In this document: piece after piece, positions 5,565-5,601 of the stretch
How positions within the stretch are numbered: position 1 is the first letter of the stretch
Layout of the letters: every line of letters starts with the position of its first letter
NCBI GenBank assembly: GCA_902797195.1
Contig: CADBRY010000182.1
Coordinates: forward strand, 1-5,601
DNA length: 5,601 nt
Direction: 5' to 3'
From: an uncultured Eubacteriales bacterium
GTDB taxonomy: Bacteria > Bacillota > Clostridia > Peptostreptococcales > Anaerovoracaceae
The notes under the pieces: generated by a model
The model's database searches: none
Seen by the model: the letters and a program-made list of their open reading frames with translations, nothing else
What the model was told of the DNA's origin: nothing
Translations under genes and position numbers: made by a program

Positions 5565-5601
5565 TTCAATGTGTTTGATAAATCGCGTTAAGCGAAGAAG
5601 A

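Overview
The window looks like a chromosomal segment of an anaerobic Clostridia-type Bacillota. The evidence is a rubredoxin, an F-type ATP synthase operon that begins atpI-atpB, strong AGGAG-type ribosome sites, a long fibronectin-type surface protein and a 7TM-GGDEF receptor. I cannot place it to genus; Lachnospiraceae or Anaerovoracaceae-like gut anaerobes are guesses. All recognised genes are on the + strand.

Positions 2-3045 hold three closely packed genes. First is the 3' end of a large cell-surface protein with Cys-pair/LGHxW repeats and fibronectin-like modules. Next, 23 nt later, is a seven-helix membrane diguanylate cyclase. Then, 12 nt later, comes a secreted lipoprotein of the VanX-type D-Ala-D-Ala dipeptidase family with every catalytic residue present. 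The last two are probably one transcription unit linking c-di-GMP signalling to cell-wall peptide processing, though that link is an inference.

Positions 3046-4260 are about 1.2 kb with no credible gene, and they are the most unusual part. A roughly 390-bp block is present twice in tandem. The second copy carries a relic of the last 12 codons and stop of the VanX-like gene. Each block holds five 35-36-nt units that open with an RTGTMAAC-like box and mostly close with an ACAC-type box. The unit lengths and most spacings are kept even where the interior sequence has diverged completely. Next comes a GC-rich 256-nt rod-like inverted repeat (3867-4122, about 82 base pairs by hand). Its G.U pairs favour a + strand RNA. 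A 20-bp tandem repeat sits at its 3' base. I recognise no known RNA or element family; remnant insertion-sequence ends are the main ordinary explanation for the box array.

Positions 4222-4479 are a stand-alone rubredoxin gene with its own -10 element, ribosome site and intrinsic terminator. Positions 4494-5564 are the start of the ATP synthase operon: a promoter region, atpI (GTG start) and atpB, which overlap by ATGA. The remaining 37 nt presumably lead to atpE outside the window.
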